DNA of 64,000 nucleotides from Corynebacterium nuruki S6-4 (GCF_007970465.1 NZ_CP042429.1:868001-932000); one strand, 5' to 3'; counted from the stretch's first letter, positions 18,208 through 31,286 are shown. Numbers and translations: made by a program. The notes: generated by a model not told the origin, from the letters alone.

Positions 18208-19343
18208 TTCTTCTCCGTCGCTTCCTCGATGACGATCTCCGCGATGCGCGCGGCCGCGTCCCGGTGCCCCGCCCGGGAGGCGGCGGCCCCGGCCTTCTCC
18301 AGCCGGTCGGCGTCCCGCAGCAGCGGGACGACCTCGCGGGCGACCCGGCGGGCGTCCAGTTCGGCGTCCGGCACGATCGACCCGCCGCCGGCCTCGACGA
18401 CCGGCCGGGCGTTGAGTTCCTGCTCCCCGTTGCCGTGCGGCAGCGGGACGTACACGGCCGGCAGTCCGCAGGCCGAGATCTCCGCCACCGTCATCGCACC
18501 GGACCGGCACAGCACCATGTCCGCGGCGGCGAGGGCCAGATCCATCCGGTCGATGTACGGTACCGCGACATACGCCGGGGCGCCGGGGGTCTGGGCGACC
18601 TCCACCGAGTTCTTCCGGCCGTAGGCGTGCAGGACGCCGATCCCGGCGTCCGCCAGGGTCGGCGCGGCACCGGCGACCGCGGCGTTGATCGACGCGGCGC
18701 CCTGGCTGCCGCCGGTGACGAGCAGCACCGGCGCGTCCTGGTCGAGGCCGAAGAAGTCACGGGCCTCCCGGCGCAGCCCGGCCCGGTCGAGGTCGAGCAG
18801 GCTCCGGCGGACCGGGATGCCGACCACCTCGGCCCCGGGCAGTCCGGAATCCGGGACGGCGGCGAGCGCGCGGCCGCCGAGTTTCACCCCGAGCCGGTTC
18901 GCCATGCCCGTGCGGGCATTGGCCTCGTGGACGACGACCGGGATCCCCGCGGACCTCGCCGCGAGATAGGCCGGGCCGGAGACGTAGCCGCCGAAGCCGA
19001 CGACGACGTCCGCGTCCAGACGACGCAGCGTCCGGCGCGTCTCCCACAGTGCCCGGACCAGACGGAACGGGAACGTCAGGAGATCCTTGTTCACCTTGCG
19101 GGGCACCGGGACCGGCGGGATGAGGGACAGGTCGAAACCACGCTCTGGCACCAGGCGTCCCTCGAGGCCGCGTTCAGTGCCCAGGGCGGTGATCCGGGCG
19201 TCCGGCCGGGCCGCCCGCAGCGCCTCACCGACGGCCAGTGCGGGTTCGATATGCCCGGCGGTCCCGCCGCCGGCGAGGACGATCGAAAGGGGTGCCGGGG
19301 TTGCCCGGGACGGGGTACTGGTCTCACTGGTCACAGTTGTCAC
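18204..19343 (-). CDS. murG: UDP-GlcNAc:undecaprenyl-PP-MurNAc-pentapeptide GlcNAc transferase
   Basis: GT28 glycosyltransferase making lipid II on the inner membrane face. It has 379 residues with the N-terminal glycine loop [36 protein letters not shown] and the C-terminal UDP-GlcNAc-binding region [11 protein letters not shown]. The GTG start overlaps the ftsW stop (GTGA). A second in-frame GTG four codons later has better spacing from GGAG and is an alternative. Confidence 0.98.
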   Translation of the reverse strand: MTTVTSETSTPSRATPAPLSIVLAGGGTAGHIEPALAVGEALRAARPDARITALGTERGLEGRLVPERGFDLSLIPPVPVPRKVNKDLLTFPFRLVRALWETRRTLRRLDADVVVGFGGYVSGPAYLAARSAGIPVVVHEANARTGMANRLGVKLGGRALAAVPDSGLPGAEVVGIPVRRSLLDLDRAGLRREARDFFGLDQDAPVLLVTGGSQGAASINAAVAGAAPTLADAGIGVLHAYGRKNSVEVAQTPGAPAYVAVPYIDRMDLALAAADMVLCRSGAMTVAEISACGLPAVYVPLPHGNGEQELNARPVVEAGGGSIVPDAELDARRVAREVVPLLRDADRLEKAGAAASRAGHRDAAARIAEIVIEEATEKK

Positions 19344-20809
19344 TGTCTCCTGGTGCGGTTGGTCGAACGGTAGGGGGAATGGGACGGCGAGCGCGGTGGA
19401 CTGTCACCGCGGGCCGTGCGGTCGGGACCGTCGGGACGACGGGCACGGTCCGGCCGGCGGGTGACCGGCTCCCCGTACCGGCGGGCCCGGGGCCGGGCCT
19501 GGGCGCGCTGCTCGCCACCGGCGGTGTACGGACGGGGTTCCGGCAGCAGCATGATCCGGTCCAGCCACGGCCGGCCCTCGTGCTGCATCGACGAGATGGC
19601 GGCCGGCTCGTGCCGGGCACAGTTCATCAGCAGCCCCAGCGACGCCAGGGTGATGATCGCCGAGGTACCGCCCGACGAGATCAGCGGCAGCTGCACACCG
19701 GTGACCGGCAGCAGCCCGATGACGTAGCCCATGTTGAACATCGCCTGGAAGACGATACCGACGGTGAGCGTGGCCGCCATGAGGCGCAGGAAGGGGTCCG
19801 TCTGCCGGACCGCGGTCCGGATCCCGAACCAGCCGAGGAACGCGAACAGCACGATCACCAGTCCGGCGCCGATCCAGCCGAGTTCCTCGCCGATGATCGC
19901 GAAGACGAAGTCGTTGGTGGCCTCCGGCAGATAGGACCACTTCGCCCGGGACTGGCCGAGGCCCTCCCCGGTGAGCCCGCCGGAGGCGAGTGACAGGATG
20001 CCCTGCTTGGCCTGGTAGGCGTCGCCCTGGGAGTTGGCCTCACTGAAGCTCAGGGTCACGGCGTCCACCCAGGTGCTGAACCGCGCCCCACGGAAACTGT
20101 GCGTCAGGGTGAAGACGGCACCGATGACGGCACCGACCACGGCGCCGCCGACCAGGACCCGGGAGGACGCCCCGCCGAAGTACAGCATCGCGAAGACCAC
20201 CAGGCCGACCGACAGCATCATGCCGAGGTCGTTCTGGCCGAGGACGAGAGCGAGGATGAACACCGCGACGCACAGGAACGGCCCCATCCCGCGGAAGAAG
20301 GTCCGCTCCCGCCGCGCATGGACGGCCACCGAGGCCGAGCCCCAGACGGCGAGCGCCATCTTGCCGATCTCGGAGGGCTGGATGCCCACCGAACCGAGCC
20401 GGATCCACGACTTCGACCCGACCTCCGTGCCGCCGGTGCCGAACGGGGTGAGCACGAGCAGCAGGAGCGCGATCGCCAGGCCGAGCAGCCACGGCGAGTA
20501 GTCACGGATCTTCGTCGGACGCATCCGCAGCGCGATCCACATGGCGAACAGCCCGATGACCACCAGGACGGCCTGCTTGACGAAGGAGCTGAACACGCTG
20601 CCGCCGCCCTCGACCGAGGTCACCATCGACGACGACAGGGCCATCACCAGGCCGATCACCACCAGGGCGGCGGTGACGGTCATCAGCACCCGGTAGTCGA
20701 GCTGGGGCGTGTCGAGGAACCGCCGGGCCTTGCCCTGCAGGCCGACCCAGGGGGACGCCTCGGCACCCCGGGCGGGCCGTCCGGTCCGGCTGTCCGTGCG
20801 GTTGCTCAC
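19340..20809 (-). CDS. ftsW: Septal peptidoglycan polymerase FtsW (SEDS family)
   Basis: Membrane glycosyltransferase polymerising lipid II at the septum together with FtsI. 489 residues with about 10 membrane helices. SEDS hallmarks include SWIRLG, FQPSEIGK-type [16 protein letters not shown], and [12 protein letters not shown] near the end. A long Arg/Pro-rich cytoplasmic tail of about 85 residues follows. The GTG at 20809 has AGAGAGG at 8 bases; the frame continues far upstream but only as antisense to murD. Confidence 0.96.
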   Translation of the reverse strand: MSNRTDSRTGRPARGAEASPWVGLQGKARRFLDTPQLDYRVLMTVTAALVVIGLVMALSSSMVTSVEGGGSVFSSFVKQAVLVVIGLFAMWIALRMRPTKIRDYSPWLLGLAIALLLLVLTPFGTGGTEVGSKSWIRLGSVGIQPSEIGKMALAVWGSASVAVHARRERTFFRGMGPFLCVAVFILALVLGQNDLGMMLSVGLVVFAMLYFGGASSRVLVGGAVVGAVIGAVFTLTHSFRGARFSTWVDAVTLSFSEANSQGDAYQAKQGILSLASGGLTGEGLGQSRAKWSYLPEATNDFVFAIIGEELGWIGAGLVIVLFAFLGWFGIRTAVRQTDPFLRLMAATLTVGIVFQAMFNMGYVIGLLPVTGVQLPLISSGGTSAIITLASLGLLMNCARHEPAAISSMQHEGRPWLDRIMLLPEPRPYTAGGEQRAQARPRARRYGEPVTRRPDRARRPDGPDRTARGDSPPRSPSHSPYRSTNRTRRQ

Positions 20810-20814
20810 GTCGG

Positions 20815-22317
20815 CTACCTCTCTCCCCGTGGTTCGGTCTGCGGTTGGGTCCCTGATCCGGTCGCGAAGCGGGCGAAAAGGTCTCCACGCTGGGACATTC
20901 CAGCGTACATGTCGAGCGAGGCGGCGGCGGGAGCCAGCACGACCGTGTCGCCGGGGCCGGCGGCGCCGCGGGCGGCCTCGACCACCTCGCGCATCGCCAC
21001 GGTCGGATCCGTCTCGTCGATGACCGTGACCGGCAGGTCCGGGGCCGCGGCGGCGAGTGCGTCGGCCAGGATCCCCCGGTCGACGCCCAGCAGGACCGCG
21101 GCGCGCAACGTCGGCGCCACCTCCGCGACCAGATCGGCCACGGCGGCGCCCTTCAGCTGTCCGCCGGCGACCCAGACCACGTGACCGAGGCCGCGCAGTG
21201 CGGCGGACGCCGCATGCGGGTTGGTCGCCTTCGAGTTGTCGATCCAGGTCACCCCGTCGACGTCGGCGACGACCTGTCCCCGGTGCGCGGCGACGTGGAA
21301 GGACGCCAGTCCCCGTCCGACGGCACCGGCGGCCACGCCGGCGGCGCGGGCCAGTGCGGCGGCCGCGGTCGCGTCGGCGACACCGGCGGGTCCGGCCGGG
21401 GACAGCCCGGTGGCCGCCGCGAGGTCGGTGAGGTCGCCGGAGGTCGTGTCGAGTTCGACGATCCGTCCGTCGCGGACGCCGGTCACGGTGGTCAGCCCCG
21501 GCACGGCCGCACCGGCCGCACCGGCCGCACCGGCCGCACCGGCAGGGTCGCCGAGGGTGAAGCCACGCCGCTCCCCGGTGACGACGCCCTCGCGGGCCGC
21601 CTGGGCGAGCACCGCCGGGTCGTCGAGCGCCAGTACGGCGACCGTCCCGGTCAGTGCCCGCGCCTTGTCCGCGGCATAGTTCGCGAAGGATCCGTGCCAG
21701 TCGAGGTGGTCGTCGGCCAGGTTGAGTACGCAGCCGGCGTCCGGGGCAAAGTCCGGGGCCCAGTGCAGCTGGAAACTCGAGACCTCCGCGGCGAGCACGT
21801 CGGTGTGCGGTTCGCTGAGCAGTGCCTCGCCGGGCGGCGTCCCGATGTTCCCGACTGCCTCGGCGGCCCGTCCGTCGGCCACGAGGATGCTGTGGAGCAT
21901 GCCCGTCGCCGTGGTCTTGCCGTTGGTCCCGGTGACCGCGAGCCAGGTCCGCGGCGCGCCGAACAGGCCCGCCCGGTCGGCGAGCCACGCGGCCTCGATG
22001 TCGCCGATGACCGGCACCCCGGCCTGTGCGGCCGCGACGAGCAGTGCCGAGTCAGGCCGCCAGCCCGGCGAGGTCACGACGATGTCGGTCTCCCCGAGCA
22101 TCCCGGTCGCGGTGGCCACATCGACCGGCCGGCAGCCGGTCTCCGTGGCCAGCGCCCCGCGTGCGGTGGCGTTGTCGTCGGCGACGGTGACGGTCGACGG
22201 CAGCCCGGCGAGCATCCGTGCCACACCGCGGCCGGCCACGCCGGCCCCGGCGATCAGGACCCTGCCGTGGTCGAGGTGGTCGACGAGCGTGCGGTCAGCT
22301 GCGTGTGTCGTGTCCAT
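20815..22317 (-). CDS. murD: UDP-N-acetylmuramoylalanine--D-glutamate ligase
   Basis: Adds D-glutamate to UDP-MurNAc-L-Ala. It has 500 residues: an N-terminal Rossmann fold (VLIAGAGVAGRG), the ATP-binding GTNGKTTATGM, NLADDHLDWHG, and WIDNSKATN in the C-terminal domain. A Gly-Ala-Ala repeat from 9-base tandem repeats near 21510-21545 is an insertion between domains, probably disordered. Length is slightly above the usual ~450. It starts 15 bases after the mraY stop. Confidence 0.96.
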   Translation of the reverse strand: MDTTHAADRTLVDHLDHGRVLIAGAGVAGRGVARMLAGLPSTVTVADDNATARGALATETGCRPVDVATATGMLGETDIVVTSPGWRPDSALLVAAAQAGVPVIGDIEAAWLADRAGLFGAPRTWLAVTGTNGKTTATGMLHSILVADGRAAEAVGNIGTPPGEALLSEPHTDVLAAEVSSFQLHWAPDFAPDAGCVLNLADDHLDWHGSFANYAADKARALTGTVAVLALDDPAVLAQAAREGVVTGERRGFTLGDPAGAAGAAGAAGAAVPGLTTVTGVRDGRIVELDTTSGDLTDLAAATGLSPAGPAGVADATAAAALARAAGVAAGAVGRGLASFHVAAHRGQVVADVDGVTWIDNSKATNPHAASAALRGLGHVVWVAGGQLKGAAVADLVAEVAPTLRAAVLLGVDRGILADALAAAAPDLPVTVIDETDPTVAMREVVEAARGAAGPGDTVVLAPAAASLDMYAGMSQRGDLFARFATGSGTQPQTEPRGER

Positions 22318-22332
22318 GTGTTCCCGGTCCTC

Positions 22333-23436
22333 CTAGAATGACGCCGAGCCGAGCCAGTCACTGTAGAACAGTGCCACCCCCGCCATCGCGAAGATCGCGG
22401 AGAGCAGCCAGAACCGGATGACGACCGTCGTCTCCGCCCAGCCGCCGGCCTCGAAGTGGTGGTGGAAGGGGGCCATGCGGAACACCCGGCGTCCGGTGGT
22501 CTTGAAGAACAGCACCTGGATGACCACGCTGGCGGCCTCCATGACGAACAGGAAGCCGACGAGGACCATGAGCAGCTCGGTGCGCGAGGCGACGGAGAGG
22601 CCGGCGACGAGGCCACCGAGGGCCAGGGAGCCGGTGTCGCCCATGAAGATCTTCGCCGGGGCGGCGTTCCACCACAGGAATCCGAGGCAGCCGCCGAGGC
22701 CCGCCGCGGCGAGCATCGCCAGGTCCAGCGGGTCGCGCACCGCGTAGCAGGACGCGGTCGGGTCCGAGCCGCAGGAGTTGCGGAACTGCCAGAACGTCAG
22801 CACGACGTAGGACGCCAGCACGATGCCGGTCACCCCGGCGGCCAGGCCGTCGAGACCGTCCGTGAGGTTCACCGCGTTCGACCAGGCGGAGATCACCAGG
22901 TAGATGAAGATGAGGAAGATGACGGTCCCGATGACCACCCCGCCGATCCTGAGGTCGAAGGAGTCGATGTCACGGAGGAACGACAGCTTCGACGAGGCCG
23001 GGGTGAGGCCCTGGTCGTCGGGGAACTTCAGCACGAGGATGCCGAAGACGACGGCGGTGACGAGCTGGCCGGCGAGCTTCGCCTTGGCGTTCAGCCCGAG
23101 GTTCCGGCCCATGACCAGCTTGATGTAGTCGTCGGCGAAACCGAGTCCGCCGAGGGCGAGGGTCAGTCCGAGGACGATCCACCCGGAGGCGCCGGGTCCG
23201 GTGCCGTCGGAGGTCACCAGCCCGACGACGACGGCGGCGAGGTAGCCCACGACGAGGGCGAGGAGGATCGCCAGGCCACCCATGGTCGGGGTGCCGCGCT
23301 TACGCAGGTGCGACTTCGGGCCCTCTTCGCGGATCTCCTGGCCGAGTCCCTCCGCGGAGAACCGTTTGATGAGGTACGGGGTGAAAAAGATCGCGACGAG
23401 GAACGACACGACCCCGGCGGTGATGATCTGCAGCAT
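22333..23436 (-). CDS. mraY: Phospho-N-acetylmuramoyl-pentapeptide transferase
   Basis: Integral membrane enzyme making lipid I. 367 residues with about 10 membrane helices; catalytic regions [31 protein letters not shown] and HHHFEAGGW are intact. It begins 3 bases after the murF stop, with GGAG inside the murF end. Confidence 0.98.
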   Translation of the reverse strand: MLQIITAGVVSFLVAIFFTPYLIKRFSAEGLGQEIREEGPKSHLRKRGTPTMGGLAILLALVVGYLAAVVVGLVTSDGTGPGASGWIVLGLTLALGGLGFADDYIKLVMGRNLGLNAKAKLAGQLVTAVVFGILVLKFPDDQGLTPASSKLSFLRDIDSFDLRIGGVVIGTVIFLIFIYLVISAWSNAVNLTDGLDGLAAGVTGIVLASYVVLTFWQFRNSCGSDPTASCYAVRDPLDLAMLAAAGLGGCLGFLWWNAAPAKIFMGDTGSLALGGLVAGLSVASRTELLMVLVGFLFVMEAASVVIQVLFFKTTGRRVFRMAPFHHHFEAGGWAETTVVIRFWLLSAIFAMAGVALFYSDWLGSASF

Positions 23437-23439
23437 TGT

Positions 23440-24938
23440 CTACTTAGTCTCCTTGTCGTGGAGGCCGTCGGCGACCCGCCACAGACCGTCAGAATAGGAC
23501 GCCTTGACCAGCACGACGTCCCCGGGGTGCAGAACCGTGGCGAGATGTGCGACCGCCGCGTCAGTGTCCGCGGCACGGTACACCGTCACGCCTTCCGCCC
23601 GGGCGGCGTCGGCCAGGGCGTCGAGCTCGGCACCCTCGCCGACGACGACCGCCTCGCCCACCCCGCGGGTGGACAGGTAGTGCCCCAGTGCGGTGTGCTC
23701 GGCGACCGTCCCCTCCCCCAGTTCGGCCATCCGGCCGAGGACCGCCACGGCCTCCGCGCCGGTGCGTCCGGTGGCGGTGTAGGCCAGCGCGTCCACCCCG
23801 GCCCGCATCGAGTCGGGGTTGGCGTTGTAGGAGTCGTTGATGACCGTCACCCCGTCGGCCCGGGTGCGGACGTCCATCCTGTTCGCGGACGCCGCGACAT
23901 GCCCGTCGAGGGCTGCGGCGATCTGTGCCGCGTCGAGACCGCACTCCATACCGACAGCGGCGGCGGCCAGGGCGTTGCCGACATTGTGGATGCCGAAGAC
24001 GCCCAGGTGGATCTCCACCGGCTCCCCGGCGGGGTGGTGCAGCCGGAACGAGGGCCGGGCGACATCGTCGAGCCGGATGTCGGTGGCCACGTACTCGATG
24101 CCCCGGTCCAGGGCGTCCGCCGCCGAGGAGAACCGGACGATCCGGGCGGTGGTCCGCCCGGCCATCGTCATGACCAGGTCGTCGTCGGCGTTGAGCACGG
24201 CGATACCGCCGTCGGCCGCCGCGGGCAGTGCCTCGACCAGTTCACCCTTCGCCTGCGCGATCGCCTCCCGCGAGCCGAACTCGCCGAGGTGGGCGGTACC
24301 CACGTTGAGTTCCACCCCGATCCGGGGCGGCGCGATCCGCGCGAGATGGGCGATGTGGCCCTGTCCGCGGGCGGACATCTCCGCGACCAGGAAGCGGGTG
24401 GTCCGTCCCGCCTTCAGGGCGGTGTACGGGTGCCCGATCTCGTTGTTGAAGCTGCCGGGCGGGGCGACGGTCTCGCCGGCGCGGTTGAGCACCGCGCCGA
24501 TGAGGTCCTTTGTCGAGGTCTTGCCGGCCGATCCGGTCACTCCGACGACGGTGAGTCCGTCCTCGGCGGTGAGCACGTCGGTGTTGTACCGGGCGAGTCG
24601 GCCGAGTGCGGTGAGCACCCGTTCGCCGTCGCCGTCCGGGTCGTGTTCGAGGTAGGAGGCGTTGCGCTGTTCGCCCGGCGTGGATTCCACCGGCGGGCAG
24701 AGCAGGGCCGGGACACCGACCCGGTGGCCGACGAGAGCCAGGGCCGCACCGTCGGCGAGGGCGCCGGGGACGAAGTCGTGACCGTCGACGCGGGCGCCCG
24801 GCAGCGCCAGGTAGACCCCGCCGGGGACGATCCGGCGGGAGTCGAATTCCACGGGCCCGGTGACCGGTGTCGCGGGATCCGCCCCGTCGACGAGGGTCCC
24901 GCCGGTGACCTCGGCGATCTGTGCCGCCGTCATCTCGA

Positions 24939-24942
<4 letters not shown>
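23440..24942 (-). CDS. murF: UDP-N-acetylmuramoyl-tripeptide--D-alanyl-D-alanine ligase
   Basis: Adds D-Ala-D-Ala to UDP-MurNAc-tripeptide. 500 residues with GSAGKTSTKDLI as the ATP loop, NVGTAHLGEFGSRE, and NDSYNANPDSM in the substrate/ATP region. The ATG overlaps the murE stop by 4 bases (ATGA). Confidence 0.97.
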
Positions 24943-26617
<1,675 letters not shown>

Positions 26618-26621
<4 letters not shown>

Positions 26622-28531
26622 TGTGCCTCCAGAGTCATTCGGGGTGCCGCCTCCGGTGACAGCGGCACGTTGTAGTGGTCGAGCAGCCACGACATGACGT
26701 CGTGGAACAGGGGTGCGGCGGACTGGCCACCGGTGCCGTCCGTGCTGCGCTCCGGATTGTCGAGCATGATGCCGACGACGTACCGGGGGTCATCGGCCGG
26801 GGCCATGCCCGCATAGGTTATCCAGTACGCCGAGTTCGAGTAGGCACCGGTGTCCGGGTCGATCTGCTGGGCGGTGCCCGTCTTACCGGAGGTCTGGTAG
26901 CCCTCGATCGCGGCGGCGGGTGCCGTGCCCTGCTGGACGCCGGTCGGATCATCCTGGTTGATTCCGCGGAACATGTCCACCACCGTCCGGGCGGTCTGCG
27001 GGGAGACCACCTCGGTGGTGGCCGGCTCCGGCTGCGGGATGTCCGTCCCGTCCGCGGTCGTCACCTTGTCGATCAGGGTCGGCTGCACCCGGACGCCGCT
27101 GTTGGCCATGGCCTGGTAGATGCCCGTCATCTGGACGAGGTTCATCGACATGCCCTGCCCGATGGGCAGGTTCGCGAACGTCCCGCCCGACCACTGGTTG
27201 AGGTCGGGGACGTAGCCGGAGGTCTCCCCCGGCAGGCCGAGGTCGAGCGACTGCCCGATACCGAACTTCTTCAGGTACTTGTCGTAGCTGTCCTGACCGA
27301 CCCGGTCGGCCAGCATGAGCGTCCCGACGTTCGAGGACTTCGAGAACACGCCGGTGGTCGTGTACGGCACGGTGCCGTGTTCCCACGCATCCTTCACCGT
27401 CACACCGGACATCTCGATCTGGCCGGGGACCTGCAGCACCTCGTCCGGGGTCGTCTTCCCTTCCTGGATCGCCGCGGCGGCGGTCATCACCTTCGCCACG
27501 GAGCCGGGCTCGTAGGCGGCCTCCACTGTCCGGTTGCCGAACTCCTTGCCCTGGTCCAGCTGCTTGTCCAGGTCACCCTGGGGGTTGATGGTGTCCGAGG
27601 TCGCCATCGCGCGGATCTTTCCGGTCTTCGCGTCCATCACCACGACCGAGGCGGAATCCGCCCCGGATTTCTCCTTGGCCTGCTGGGTGGCCTGCTGGAC
27701 GTACGTCTGGGCGTCGACATCCAGGGTCAGGTGGTAGGTGTCGCCGTTGACCGACGGATGCTCGTCCCGGGTCGACCCCGGCACCACGTTGCCCGACCCG
27801 CCGATGTCCACGGTCCGGGAGCCGTCGATGCCCTGCAGTTTCGCGTCCTGCGACAGCTCCAGGCCGAACTGGCCCTCGTTGTCCCGGCTGATCTTGCCGA
27901 TGACGTTGGCCGCCACCGCCCCGTTGGGGTACTGCCGGACGTCCTGCCGCTCCGCGGTGATCTCCGGGAACTTCTTGGCGACCGCCTCCGCCTTGTCGGG
28001 GTCGACGTCACGGACGAGGACCTCGTAGGTCGAGTCGGAGGTGAGCTTGCGCCGCAGGTCCTCCGGGTTGATCTGTGCACCGTCACCGAGCATGCCCGGC
28101 ACCTCACGGATGATCTGTTCGAGGCGTTCGGTCGGTTCCGCGACATCGTCGGGATCCAGCTCGTGACGCTCCTCCATCCAGGGCAGCAGGTTCTTCGGGT
28201 GGACCGACAGTGCCCGCGCATCCATCGTGTAGGCGAGCTCCCGGCCGTCGTCGTCGACGATCGCGCCCCGTTTCGCCGGGTCCGCCAGCACCGCGGTGCG
28301 CTGCTGGGACGCCTCCGCCGACAGGGACGGACCCTCGATGACCTGGAGCTGCACGAGCCGGGCGACGAGGACCACCGTGCAGACGATGACCACGACGATC
28401 ACCGCCGAGCCGCGCCAGCTGAACCGGCCGGCCGAGGGGTCGACCTGGAGCCAGCTGTTCATCGACCGGTCGGGCTCCGACGTCCGCTGGGAGGGACGCG
28501 TGGGGCGGTACCGGTCCCGGTCCGAAGGCAC
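26618..28531 (-). CDS. ftsI: Septal transpeptidase FtsI (class B penicillin-binding protein)
   Basis: Cross-links septal peptidoglycan as the partner of FtsW. 637 residues: a short cytoplasmic tail, a membrane anchor (about residues 42-60), the class B pedestal domain starting PAKRGAIVDDDG, and the transpeptidase domain with active-site SVAK (Ser344), SSN and KTGTAQ. The GTG start follows GGGAG at 7 bases. The intergenic region upstream carries five GTnAC half-sites at 11-base period, a probable operator of the cell-envelope regulator MtrA. Confidence 0.97.
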
Positions 28532-28626
28532 AGTGCGGCTCCCTTCTGGAGGTGGACGGGGTACGGGTTCCTATTGTGGACGCCGACGGCACCCGGAGGC
28601 CTGATTGCCCGGGGCGTGTCGGATCA

Positions 28627-28675
28627 GTCACGGATCAGTCACGGATCAGTGACAGGCCGGTGACAGGTGAGTGAC
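28627..28675 (-). promoter_or_regulatory. Five GTnAC half-sites at exact 11-base period upstream of ftsI (MtrA-like array)
   Basis: On the given strand GTCAC, GTCAC, GTGAC, GTGAC and GTGAC start at 28627, 28638, 28649, 28660 and 28671, each separated by 6 bases, with a degenerate GTAC at 28682. Half-sites on the same helix face fit a response regulator binding cooperatively as tandem dimers. It lies about 95-145 bases upstream of ftsI. The same half-site spacing is found upstream of both NlpC/P60 genes. Confidence 0.6.
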
Positions 28676-28678
28676 AGG

Positions 28679-29410
28679 TCAGTACGGCAGCTGCCCGTTT
28701 CCTGCCGGGGCCGCCTGGGCCGCCGGGGCCGCCGGCGCTGCGGGAGAAGCCGGAGCAGCAGCGTCCGGCTGGGGCGCGGCCGGAGCGGCATCGGTCGGGG
28801 CGGAGGGCACCAGGCCCGGGACCTGTCCGGTCCGTCGCGGGTCACTGGTCGGACCACTGCGGGTGACATCACCGTTGACGTCGGTGACGTCCCTGTTCTT
28901 GTCGGCGTCCGGGGCACGCTTTTCGTCGACGCGGTTGCCGTCGGCGTCGAGGACGCCGGTCTGCCCCGGCACGACCATCCCCAGCCGGGCGGCCTCGGCC
29001 GCGAGGTGCTGGGTCGACCCCGCCTCCTTGACGTCCCGGTTGAGGGTCTCGATCTGGTCCGACAGGGTGTCGCTGGTCCCCTCCGCCTCGGCGAGCTGGA
29101 AGGACTGCTCGGTCGTCTTGCCCGACAGGTACATCGTCACCGCCACGCCGACAGCCACCACGACACAGATCAGTGCGAAAGTCTTGAGCAGCATCCGGTT
29201 TCCGCGTCCGGCGGTCGCCACCCGGCGGCCTCGGACGGTGGTCACCTGGAGAGATCCGGGACGGCGCAGTGCGCTGCGGTGGACCCGGCCCGCCCGGCCC
29301 GCCCGGTCGACACCCTCGCGCGTCGCACCGGTTCCGGTGCGGGGACGCCTCGTCCCGGTCGTCGTCCGCCGGTCGGTGACGCTGCCGGTCGTCGTCGTAG
29401 CCGTCGTCAT
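28679..29410 (-). CDS. ftsL: Cell division protein FtsL
   Basis: Small bitopic divisome scaffold. 243 residues: a Thr/Arg-rich cytoplasmic tail (1-72), one membrane helix (about 74-95), a short leucine-zipper-like coiled coil (about 100-145), then an Ala/Pro-rich tail. Sequence conservation is weak in this family; position between rsmH and ftsI, topology and the GLMVVPGQ-like RLGMVVPGQ block support the call. The ATG follows GAGAGG at 7 bases. Confidence 0.9.
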   Translation of the reverse strand: MTTATTTTGSVTDRRTTTGTRRPRTGTGATREGVDRAGRAGRVHRSALRRPGSLQVTTVRGRRVATAGRGNRMLLKTFALICVVVAVGVAVTMYLSGKTTEQSFQLAEAEGTSDTLSDQIETLNRDVKEAGSTQHLAAEAARLGMVVPGQTGVLDADGNRVDEKRAPDADKNRDVTDVNGDVTRSGPTSDPRRTGQVPGLVPSAPTDAAPAAPQPDAAAPASPAAPAAPAAQAAPAGNGQLPY

Positions 29411-29450
29411 GGGGCAACCTCTCTGTCGGTATCAGTCTCGGTCGGTGTCG

Positions 29451-29480
29451 GTCAGGGTCGGTCAGGGTCGGTCAGGGTCG
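29451..29480. repeat. 10-base tandem repeat, three copies
   Basis: GTCAGGGTCG is repeated three times without interruption in the 74-base gap between rsmH and ftsL, with degenerate flanking units. It could be slippage product or an operator with helical periodicity. Confidence 0.55.
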
Positions 29481-29484
29481 GTGG

Positions 29485-30519
29485 TCAGTTGTCGAGGATG
29501 CGGCGGACCGCGCGGACCCGGACCGGTGCCGCCCGGGGGTTCCGGGCGATCTCTTCATCGTCGGCGGTCTCCGCGCCCCGGGTGATGAGCTCGAAGTGGG
29601 CCGCAGTCCCCGGGAGATCCACGGGGAGCCCGGGTGGGGTGCGGTTCGCCGTCAGTCCGGCGAGCGCCTTCTTGACGATGCGGTCCTCCAGAGACTGGTA
29701 GGACATGAACACCGCCACCCCGCCGCGCCGCAGCCGGTCGGCCGCCGCGGGGACGGCCGCGGCGAGCGAATCCAGTTCGCCGTTCACCTCGACCCGCAGG
29801 GCCTGGAACGTCCGCTTCGCCGGATGCCCGCCGGTGCGGCGGGTGGCCGCCGGGATGGTCCGGTAGAGCAGGTCGACGAGACGGCCGGACCCGGTGAACG
29901 GTTCCTTCTCCCGTTCCCGCAGGACAGCAGAGGCGATCTTGCCGGCGAACCGCTCATCGCCGTAGGTCTTCAGGATCCGGGCCAGATCACCGTGCGAATA
30001 GGTGTTGAGGATGTCCGCCGCCGTCAGGGGCGCCGACGGGTCCATCCGCATGTCGAGCGGCGCATCCTGGGCGTAGGCGAAGCCGCGGTCCGGCTGGTCG
30101 AGCTGCATGGAGGACACCCCGAGGTCGAACAGGAACCCCGAGATCCCCGCGGTGGGGGTGTCCGACGGGATCCGTCCCTGTTCCGCCAGATCGTCGAGCG
30201 CCTCGCCGAGATCATCGAACCGGGTCCGGTAGGCGACGAACCGGTCCCCGAAACGGGCCAGGCGGTCCTCCGCCTGGGCGATGGCGTTGGGGTCGCGGTC
30301 CAGACCGACCACCACGGCGTCCGGGAACGTCTCGAGAAAAACCTCGGTGTGGCCGCCCGCACCGAGCGTGGCGTCCACGATGACCGGTGTCCTCGGTGCG
30401 TCGGCGGCCGTGACGCCGACCCCCACCAGCTCGACCATACGGTCGCGCATCACCGGGACGTGTCCGAACTCGCCGGAGACCCGGTGCGGGCGGGCGTCTC
30501 GCCCGGGGTTGTCGGTCAT
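29485..30519 (-). CDS. rsmH: 16S rRNA (cytosine1402-N4)-methyltransferase RsmH (MraW)
   Basis: SAM-dependent methyltransferase acting on the small subunit rRNA. 344 residues with HVPVM near the start, [11 protein letters not shown] as the SAM-binding glycine motif, [17 protein letters not shown], and [11 protein letters not shown]. It is the second gene of the dcw cluster; 215 bases without a gene separate it from mraZ. Confidence 0.97.
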   Translation of the reverse strand: MTDNPGRDARPHRVSGEFGHVPVMRDRMVELVGVGVTAADAPRTPVIVDATLGAGGHTEVFLETFPDAVVVGLDRDPNAIAQAEDRLARFGDRFVAYRTRFDDLGEALDDLAEQGRIPSDTPTAGISGFLFDLGVSSMQLDQPDRGFAYAQDAPLDMRMDPSAPLTAADILNTYSHGDLARILKTYGDERFAGKIASAVLREREKEPFTGSGRLVDLLYRTIPAATRRTGGHPAKRTFQALRVEVNGELDSLAAAVPAAADRLRRGGVAVFMSYQSLEDRIVKKALAGLTANRTPPGLPVDLPGTAAHFELITRGAETADDEEIARNPRAAPVRVRAVRRILDN

Positions 30520-30734
30520 GGTCCGGTCCTTTCACTGTCGTCGGTGGCTGGCTGGGAGCTGTCTGGATGGATGGCGGGGTGGCTGTGCGGGGTGTGTCCG
30601 GCCGAGTGGTGGAGGGACTGTGCACGGGGCCTCACCTGCACGGGTCCGTTTGACATCGGGGAAGTACATCAAACAGGTCGTCCGCGCAGATGAGGGCCGG
30701 CGCACGGTCCCCGTCCCGCAGAAGGTCGCACGTG

Positions 30735-31166
30735 TCACAACAGGTCGGCGATGTCCTCGGAATCTCCCTCGGCGAAGTCGTCCTCGTACTCCTCCTGGTA
30801 CCGGGACCACGCCTCGGCGTCCCAGATCTCCATGAAGTCGACGGATCCGATGACCACACACTCCCGCTCCAGCCCCGCGTAGCTGCGGTGCGCGGGAGAG
30901 AGTGTGATCCGCCCCTGCTTGTCGAGTTCCTGCTCGTCGGCGCTGGCCGCCAGCCGTCGGACATACGCCCTGGCCTTCGGGTTGGAGCGGGAGACTTTGG
31001 CCGCATTCCGTGCCCTGACCTGGAACTCCGCCCGCGGATGGACGGCGAGACTGTGGTCCTGGCCGTTCACGACGACCAGACCGTCCGCCAGCTCCTCCCG
31101 GAACTTCGCGGGCAGGGTGAGGCGACCCTTGTCATCGAGCTTCGGGGTGAAGGTACCGAAGAACAT
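30735..31166 (-). CDS. mraZ: Transcriptional regulator MraZ
   Basis: AbrB-fold regulator at the head of the dcw cluster that binds TGGGN repeats upstream of its own gene. 143 residues with two SpoVT/AbrB-like repeats: [16 protein letters not shown] and [15 protein letters not shown]. The ATG at 31166 follows AAGGAG at 8 bases. Four matching DNA repeats lie 88-120 bases upstream, so autoregulation is expected. Confidence 0.97.
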   Translation of the reverse strand: MFFGTFTPKLDDKGRLTLPAKFREELADGLVVVNGQDHSLAVHPRAEFQVRARNAAKVSRSNPKARAYVRRLAASADEQELDKQGRITLSPAHRSYAGLERECVVIGSVDFMEIWDAEAWSRYQEEYEDDFAEGDSEDIADLL

Positions 31167-31253
31167 GTCGACGGCTCCTTCCTCCCGCTGCTCCTGCCGT
31201 GTCGTGTCTCTCTGTGGAATTGTCCCGGAACCACCACTCGCGCTCCGTTGCGC

Positions 31254-31286
31254 CCCACCATACCCCACTTTCCCCCACTCATCCCA
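31254..31286 (-). promoter_or_regulatory. MraZ operator: four TGGG repeats
   Basis: CCCA on the + strand (TGGG on the coding strand of mraZ) occurs at 31254, 31264, 31274 and 31283, with 10, 10 and 9 base spacing. This is the known MraZ-binding arrangement of TGGGN separated by 5 bases. Confidence 0.85.

Noticed and set aside
20810..21988. Upstream extension of the ftsW frame
   Set aside because: It runs through murD in another frame and gives Arg/Gly-rich translation; the GTG at 20809 has a ribosome binding site.
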